Origin: Siphonodentalium dalli
Taxonomy: Eukaryota; Mollusca; Scaphopoda; Gadilida; Siphonodentaliidae
Length of the DNA: 64,000 nucleotides
Assembly (NCBI GenBank): GCA_032622095.1
Contig: CP136067.1
Coordinates: 62,194,893 to 62,258,892, forward strand
Direction of reading: 5' to 3'
In this document: one piece after another, positions 63,401 to 64,000 of the stretch
How positions within the stretch are numbered: the stretch's first letter is position 1
Layout: every line of letters starts with the position of its first letter
Position numbers and translations under genes: made by a program
The notes under the pieces: model-generated
What the model saw: only the letters and a program-made list of their open reading frames with translations
Told to the model about the DNA's origin: nothing
Databases searched by the model: none

Positions 63401-64000
63401 TGATGTATACCAAACATAGTAATAACTTTGGTACGACAGATAGATCCACACAGTGATGTATATCAAACATAGTACTAACTTTGGTTCCACAGATAGATCC
63501 ACACAGTGATGTATATCAAATATAGTACTAACTTTGGTTCGACAGATAGATCCACACATAGATGTATATCAAACATAATACTAACTTTGATTTGACAGAT
63601 AGATCCACACAGAGATGTATATCAAACATATTACTAACTTTGGTTTTACAGATAGATCCACACAGTGATGTATATCAAACATATTACTAACTTTGGTTTT
63701 GACAGATAGATCCACAATAGATGTATATCAAACATATTACTAACTTTGGTTTTGACAGATAGATCCACACAGTGATGTATGTCAGAGTACTAACTTTGGT
63801 TTGATAGATAGATCCACACAGTGATGTATACCAAACATAGTAATAACTTTGGTACGACAGATAGATCCACACAGTGATGTATATCAAACATAGTACTAAC
63901 TTTGGTTCCACAGATAGATCCAAACAGCGATGTATATCAAACATAGTCTTCTTGAAGAAATCTATTCTCACTTCCTCAAAATCTTGACATTTCGTGAATA
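21332..64000 (-). CDS. PACSIN: Syndapin/PACSIN gene (F-BAR and SH3 adaptor), 3' part, six exons; 5' end outside window
   Basis: Syndapins bind and bend membranes through an F-BAR dimer, recruit dynamin and N-WASP through a C-terminal SH3 domain, and bind EH-domain proteins through NPF motifs; they act in endocytosis and cortical actin control. Six minus-strand exons (63901-64000, 56179-56299, 54853-55067, 53689-54225, 42984-43126, 21332-21444) join with GT-AG borders and phases 2,0,2,2,1, giving 408 residues to a stop. Residues 1-73 are the F-BAR end (DLKWWSNNHG and MAMNWPQFE at the PACSIN positions). Residues 74-350 are linker with NPFGDD at 162 and 334. Residues 351-405 are SH3 (VRVRALYDYD, GWAKG, GLYPAHYVE). 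The linker, about 275 residues, seems longer than in vertebrate PACSINs as I remember them. The gene spans over 42 kb. Family assignment is firm; the organism-specific isoform is not known. Confidence 0.95.
21445..22825 (-). other. Start of the 21.5-kb terminal syndapin intron (3' side)
   Basis: Intronic by exon mapping. It contains a short repeated 'tagattccgatgaa' motif at 21560-21615 and a GATTCGA-rich tract at 21940-22010, and nothing else recognisable. Confidence 0.6.
22826..22885 (+). repeat. Solo 5' end of the GATCACGATCGGC dispersed element
   Basis: 'aaaacgaggggcagatcacgatcggcagatgtttaac' matches the first 60 bp of the elements at 3423 and 30651; no 3' end is recognised nearby. Confidence 0.65.
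22886..23937. repeat. Degenerate repeats and a poly-C tract
   Basis: Loose units carrying 'gggttaat', 'gatcaatggaa' and 'tatacaggtgaggggt' recur here and again at 33050-34800. A 20-nt C run sits at 23157-23176. Confidence 0.5.
23938..28258 (+). repeat. 1,733-bp tandem duplication, 2.5 near-identical copies
   Basis: Copies are 23938-25670, 25671-27403 and 27404-28258 (truncated). I saw only three single-base differences by eye. Each copy starts 'ttatacttccatggtgtaaccaaggaagtat', a short inverted repeat, and has an ATT microsatellite. Inside each copy a segment of about 293 bp ('gggccctcaaa.tttgcaattt.gggcccatgtgcttgataac' to 'catcagccgatct') occurs twice and a third time in decayed form. Small ORFs repeat with the copies and look non-genic. 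Confidence 0.95.
28259..29514. other. Intronic sequence, no recognised gene
   Basis: It has a TATATA tract at 28460-28495 and a 'cgattcgaatacacccgtcttgccgcggg' block near 28565 that could be a decayed tRNA-like or repeat fragment. The ORFs at 28502-28795 and 29179-29520 are not recognised. Confidence 0.45.
29515..29600 (-). repeat. tRNA-derived SINE head
   Basis: The minus strand reads 'gtagccgagtggtgagagcgtcaaac' (A-box-like, Ser/Leu type) and 'gagttcgaatcccgtc' (B-box-like) within about 75 nt. The anticodon arm is imperfect and the flank is an A-rich tract, which suits a SINE. Confidence 0.6.
29640..30650. repeat. Composite repeat: two diverged flanks around about 125-bp tandem units
   Basis: Three units 'gacgaaatttgatacctaggg...tttgtccggggagtgtttt...cctgac...tggtcaattcaaggtcaaat' run from 30025 to 30410. 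They end '...acggacgaagtctggtcaccctgctagtata'. Blocks at about 29745-29950 and 30475-30610 are diverged copies of each other. Confidence 0.6.
30651..32464 (+). mobile_element. Dispersed repeat element, long copy with about 147-bp tandem core
   Basis: Same ends as the element at 3423-4423. The core holds about seven units of 'aagggccataactccgtaaaaaaa.tcggatcaaacccatattcgaactcgatctgtattttggg...caaatttggttccgatcagataaaaa.tgtttgagttatggcagaatt'. These are followed by a GGACGGACAGAC run and the terminal hairpin near 32430-32455. Alternate units are most alike, hinting at a two-unit period. No ORF. Confidence 0.75.
32465..33049. other. Intronic sequence, no recognised feature
   Basis: AT-rich; a TTATTA tract lies near 32980-33000. 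Confidence 0.5.
33050..34314. repeat. Degenerate repeats within the intron
   Basis: Loose units with 'aaaccattcaatcgataccaaaatctatacaggtgaag' and 'gggttaat' recur every 130-200 bp, as at 22886-23937. Too decayed to delimit units. Confidence 0.4.
34315..35229 (+). repeat. Two 3' fragments of the dispersed element
   Basis: Two runs go from 'gggccataactc' to the 'gacgaacgacg...ggtcaat.cggacat' tail and terminal hairpin, at about 34315-34920 and 34975-35229. Confidence 0.65.
35230..36485. other. Intronic sequence, no recognised gene
   Basis: Mostly unique-looking. 'ccaggtaggtaggtaggg' plus a T-run near 36415-36445 is a fragment also seen near 5340 and 38800. Confidence 0.5.
36490..36880. mobile_element. 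piggyBac-like MITE (391 bp) with TTAA on both sides
   Basis: TTAA at 36486-36489 and 36881-36884 flank ends CCCTTTACCCAA and TTGGGTAAAGGG, a perfect 12-bp inverted repeat. A palindromic element (36632-36861) occupies most of the interior. Confidence 0.78.
36632..36861. mobile_element. Double palindromic element nested in the MITE
   Basis: GCCCTGTGCCAATGCATTCTC at 36632 faces its complement ending at 36861. Each half is itself a hairpin (tatatatgcgagtcgacc / ggtcgcctcgcatatata at 36650-36690, and its mirror at 36800-36840). Relatives lie at 18326-18482 and near 3590. Confidence 0.8.
36944..37819. mobile_element. Non-autonomous hAT element (876 bp) with 8-bp target duplication
   Basis: TAGAGCTGGGACGGTTATG at the left end is matched by its exact complement at the right end (19 bp). 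CAGTTAAT at 36936-36943 is duplicated at 37820-37827; an 8-bp duplication is the hAT hallmark. The interior has 'ggttaaccggttaacc', an 18-nt C run (37161-37178) and no transposase. Confidence 0.88.
37828..38699. other. Intronic sequence, no recognised feature
   Basis: Short ORFs only. 'caccacacctcagcacctcagacaca'-like loose repetition near 38050-38210. Confidence 0.45.
38700..38865. repeat. A/T low-complexity and dispersed fragment
   Basis: Runs of A and T precede 'ccaggtcggcccaatttcggcaggtcggtcgggtaaccgg', related to fragments near 5340 and 36415. Confidence 0.6.
39018..39470 (+). repeat. Tandem repeat, about 50-bp unit, roughly nine copies
   Basis: 'tctcgtacatgggttcataagagtttgtttgaatgattatatatagtgta' recurs with substitutions and small indels. 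Confidence 0.85.
39471..40455. other. Intronic sequence, no recognised feature
   Basis: No convincing ORF or repeat. 'tttattaggt' recurs three times near 39990-40035. Confidence 0.5.
40456..41453. mobile_element. hAT-like non-autonomous element (998 bp)
   Basis: CAGGGTTTCCGCTA at the left and TAGCGGAAACCCTG at the right are a perfect 14-bp inverted repeat. GCTTAAA (40449-40455) is repeated directly after the right end (41454-41460), a 7-bp target duplication with a mismatched eighth base. The 123-codon minus frame inside (40363-40734) crosses the element's left end, so it is not a transposase. A solo end of this family lies near 58391-58404. Confidence 0.8.
41454..42114. other. Intronic sequence with a paired palindrome
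   Basis: GTTCATAAACCTATGAAC (41850-41867) faces GTTCATAGGTTTATGAAC (41893-41910), an 18-bp inverted pair whose arms are also partly self-complementary. Confidence 0.6.
42115..42260. repeat. GAAATA-rich low-complexity tract
   Basis: 'gcgaaatagcgaaatagggcgaaatatag' and variants; this explains the Ile/Ser/Tyr-rich minus frame at 42042-42410. Confidence 0.75.
42261..42326 (+). repeat. 66-bp sequence duplicated exactly at 44596-44661
   Basis: Starts GAAATAGGAAATTATTTTTA and ends 'tttgaaaaagtgttt'. The second copy is across the SH3 exon, in the neighbouring intron. Confidence 0.85.
42385..42520. mobile_element. 136-bp hairpin element
   Basis: 'aacggcgg..tcaaagtggtcatgg..tttgaccgcga' pairs with 'tcgcggtcaaaatcccattaccacattgaaaccgccgccgtt'. 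AGCAAACT and AGTTTGCT form the inner stem. Arms are about 58 nt with few mismatches. Confidence 0.7.
42984..43126 (-). CDS. PACSIN: Syndapin exon: second NPF motif and first half of SH3
   Basis: This 143-nt exon lies between a ttttacag acceptor and an ACTG|gtaaga donor (phase 1). It completes a Lys codon, then reads ESPDMQNGKNPFGDD (second NPF), an acidic stretch and VRVRALYDYDKADSDELDLKTG. The ALYDY block and the acidic RT-loop are the hallmark of SH3 domains, and VRVRALYDYD is near-identical to vertebrate PACSINs. The domain is cut after the 'LKTG' turn, and the rest lies 21.5 kb downstream on the minus strand. Confidence 0.95.
43127..44595 (-). other. Intron between SH3 exon and linker exon, no recognised feature
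   Basis: Plain AT-rich intron; short ORFs resemble nothing known. Confidence 0.55.
44596..44661 (+). repeat. Second copy of the 66-bp duplication
   Basis: Identical by eye to 42261-42326, same orientation. Confidence 0.85.
44860..45130. mobile_element. Decayed relative of the piggyBac-like MITE at 13878
   Basis: Shares 'gagtagttcccttag.aa.tgttc', 'cttattatctgaacatttcccacca' and 'tatgaatccttctg.acttgta' with 13878-14127. The CCCTTT ends and TTAA sites are eroded. Confidence 0.65.
45210..45765 (+). repeat. Tandem repeat with 37-50-bp units and a 185-bp higher-order period
   Basis: 'gggctaacagatccactgactgtcaggtgattgacatttgttgtctcaga' and a shorter form lacking the 'gacatttgtt' part alternate; the block at 45390 recurs at 45575. 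Frames reading RSTDCQVI are repeat products. Confidence 0.88.
46487..47050. repeat. Two direct copies of a roughly 165-bp segment
   Basis: 'catgcaaagagt.aaattcaagatg.ct...cagccatgtttttcat.gaaaat' through 'gggctgcag.gtgtg..gatgaattgaaatg' occurs at about 46490-46655 and 46885-47050, diverged. Confidence 0.7.
47051..50642 (-). other. Intronic sequence, one repeat fragment
   Basis: A fragment ending GGTGAGCTAAAAA lies at 47560-47628 (compare 12305-12480). The frame at 48080-48310 is rich in Lys, Ser and Val but unrecognised and has no splice context I can defend. Otherwise nothing is seen. Confidence 0.5.
50643..52383. mobile_element. Foldback element with about 300-bp arms
   Basis: CACTGTAGAATTATTTATCTG at the left faces CAGATAAACAATTCTACAGTG at the right. 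The arms stay alike through 'ggaagctcgatacaaatctactgatgctatcaacgattca' to about 50965 and 52095. A third copy of the end ('cagataaacgattgtacagtg') sits at about 51177. A hairpin with 17-bp arms (GTTTTAATCGAAGTTAA) lies at 51734-51772. No clear target duplication. Confidence 0.75.
52384..53688 (-). other. Intron before the linker exon, no recognised feature
   Basis: The minus frame at 53162-53449 (ends FKKIFCKKFDK) is unrecognised and has no matching splice phase evidence. Confidence 0.5.
53689..54225 (-). CDS. PACSIN: Syndapin exon: long acidic linker with first NPF motif
   Basis: This 537-nt exon encodes 178 full codons of disordered linker. It starts FSDFANSRLDSYDS and then carries NPFGDD (residues 162-167 of the visible protein), the EH-domain ligand that syndapins use to bind EHD proteins. 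It continues with acidic, Ser/Thr-rich sequence, a short internal repeat of the AVI.SE.DAVI type, and a proline-rich EPPAVPHK near the end. The donor is AA|gtaata in phase 2. If the donor is not used, the frame reads AAG TAA and stops at once, so intron retention would give a protein without SH3. Linkers of this family vary greatly, so the composition itself is not suspicious. Confidence 0.92.
54226..54852 (-). other. Short syndapin intron
   Basis: 627-bp intron with gtaggt donor and 'acctgacag' acceptor. The minus frame that runs from here into the linker exon is an intron read-through. Confidence 0.85.
54853..55067 (-). CDS. PACSIN: Syndapin exon: start of the linker
   Basis: This 215-nt exon has a ttcag acceptor and an AGAGG|gtaggt donor (phase 2). 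It begins EYSPELNPITKK, which continues the syndapin MNWPQFEEW.P.L motif, and then becomes low-complexity, rich in Thr, Ser and Asn with a run of TTTATT type. A second GT four bases into the intron would place a stop (GGG TAG) in frame, so the upstream GT is chosen. The basic stretch KKGKFKG and KSIKRDP just after the F-BAR domain could contact lipid or carry phosphorylation sites; that is inference. Confidence 0.93.
55068..56178 (-). other. Syndapin intron
   Basis: 1,111-bp intron with gtaaag donor and 'catttcag' acceptor. Nothing else recognised; a 'ggttcgaacc' at 55866 is not part of a tRNA fold. Confidence 0.8.
56179..56299 (-). CDS. PACSIN: Syndapin exon: C-terminal end of the F-BAR domain
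   Basis: This 121-nt exon lies between a tttttcag acceptor and a GAG|gtaaag donor. It completes the split Lys codon and then reads 40 codons beginning FSRIYTDL and ending MAMNWPQFE. The DLKWWSNNHG and MNWPQFE blocks are the classic syndapin signature at the end of the F-BAR domain (vertebrate form: DLRWFRS..GPGMPMNWPQFEEW). It ends in phase 0, matching the following exon. No problem codon or frameshift is seen. Confidence 0.95.
56300..58951 (-). other. Syndapin intron, acceptor-proximal part
   Basis: AT-rich, no convincing ORF. 'ccctagcggaaaccctg' near 58388-58404 is a solo end of the hAT-like family at 40456-41453. Confidence 0.55.
58952..59627. repeat. Inverted repeat with about 175-bp arms
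   Basis: Left arm 58952-59132 ('ggttatggacaca.gagaggtca' to 'gtccatgagt') is the diverged complement of 59461-59627. Blocks CTGCCCAATCACTGTAGTTAAG and 'ttggatacagtgctacaaataatgtg' are nearly intact in both. Confidence 0.82.
59628..60060 (-). other. Intron segment between inverted repeat and array
   Basis: Nothing recognised; the array thins out at 'ttactttggttttgacag' near 60061. Confidence 0.5.
60061..63947 (-). repeat. Tandem array (about 70 copies, 53/54 bp) derived from the syndapin exon end and its 5' splice site
   Basis: On the minus strand each unit runs from ACTATGTTTGATATACATC through GGATCTATCTG to CCAAAGTTAGT. The terminal copy, 63901-63947, is the real last 47 nt of the F-BAR exon, and the remaining 6 nt of the unit are the donor gttagt. 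Copies repeat through the intron down to about 60061. Most copies read either GTGGAACC or GTCGAACC (53 bp), or GTCAAAACC (54 bp). Some blocks recur at larger spacing (588 bp near 61.5-62.5 kb, 421 bp near 63.3-63.9 kb), showing block duplications. Nearly every copy keeps the donor-like AAAGTTAGT. Confidence 0.93.
63901..64000 (-). CDS. PACSIN: Syndapin exon: late F-BAR helix (partial, runs off the window)
   Basis: The exon is open to the window edge. It encodes CQDFEEVRIDFFKK followed by TMFDIHRCLDLSVEP, which aligns without gaps to the PACSIN F-BAR segment around 'CQQFEEKR...FLKEVLLDIKRHLNLA'. It ends CCAAA|gttagt at 63901 in phase 2. The next exon starts with a single A, restoring a Lys codon, and the joined protein has exactly the spacing seen in PACSIN between the LNLA-like and VYREL-like segments. 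This supports this donor over the many downstream copies. The last 47 nt are the template of the tandem array that fills the adjoining intron. Confidence 0.92.

Noticed and set aside
60061-63900. CRISPR-like appearance of the 53-bp array
   Set aside because: Units are contiguous with no unique spacers, in an animal intron, and trace to the neighbouring exon.

Overview
The window looks like nuclear DNA of an animal, most probably a bivalve mollusc. It is AT-rich and intron-dominated, and it is crowded with repeats of a kind I associate with bivalve genomes: degenerate 'gggccataactc' tandem units, elements starting AACAAGAGG, and foldback elements. The phylum is an inference from repeat style plus one animal gene; I could not run a search.

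Only one gene can be supported. It is the 3' two-thirds of a syndapin/PACSIN gene (F-BAR plus SH3 membrane-remodelling adaptor) on the minus strand. Six exons splice together with GT-AG borders and matching phases: 63901-64000 (continues beyond the window), 56179-56299, 54853-55067, 53689-54225, 42984-43126 and 21332-21444. Together they give 408 residues: the end of the F-BAR domain, a long acidic/Thr-Ser linker with two NPF motifs, and a C-terminal SH3 domain split by a 21.5-kb intron. The first exons of the F-BAR domain lie outside the window.

The most striking structure is in the first visible intron. A tandem array of about 70 copies of a 53/54-bp unit (60061-63947) is built from the last 47 nt of the F-BAR exon plus the first 6 nt of its own 5' splice site. 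The intron therefore carries dozens of extra copies of an exon end with its donor. The 54-bp copies keep the exon's reading frame and the 53-bp copies shift it.

Layout: 1-3.0 kb degenerate satellites; 3.4-4.4 kb a dispersed element; 5.6-12.3 kb a 6.7-kb foldback element with a satellite core and nested insertions; 13.9 kb a piggyBac-like MITE; 14-21.3 kb mostly unremarkable intergenic DNA with small repeats and one weak secreted-protein exon candidate; 21.3-43.1 kb the last syndapin intron, holding a near-identical 1,733-bp tandem duplication, tRNA-derived SINEs, a second copy of the dispersed element, a piggyBac-like MITE and two hAT-like non-autonomous elements; 43.1-53.7 kb an intron with satellites and a foldback element; 53.7-64 kb the linker and F-BAR exons, an inverted repeat and the exon-derived array. 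No rRNA gene, functional tRNA gene, CRISPR array or intact transposase was found.
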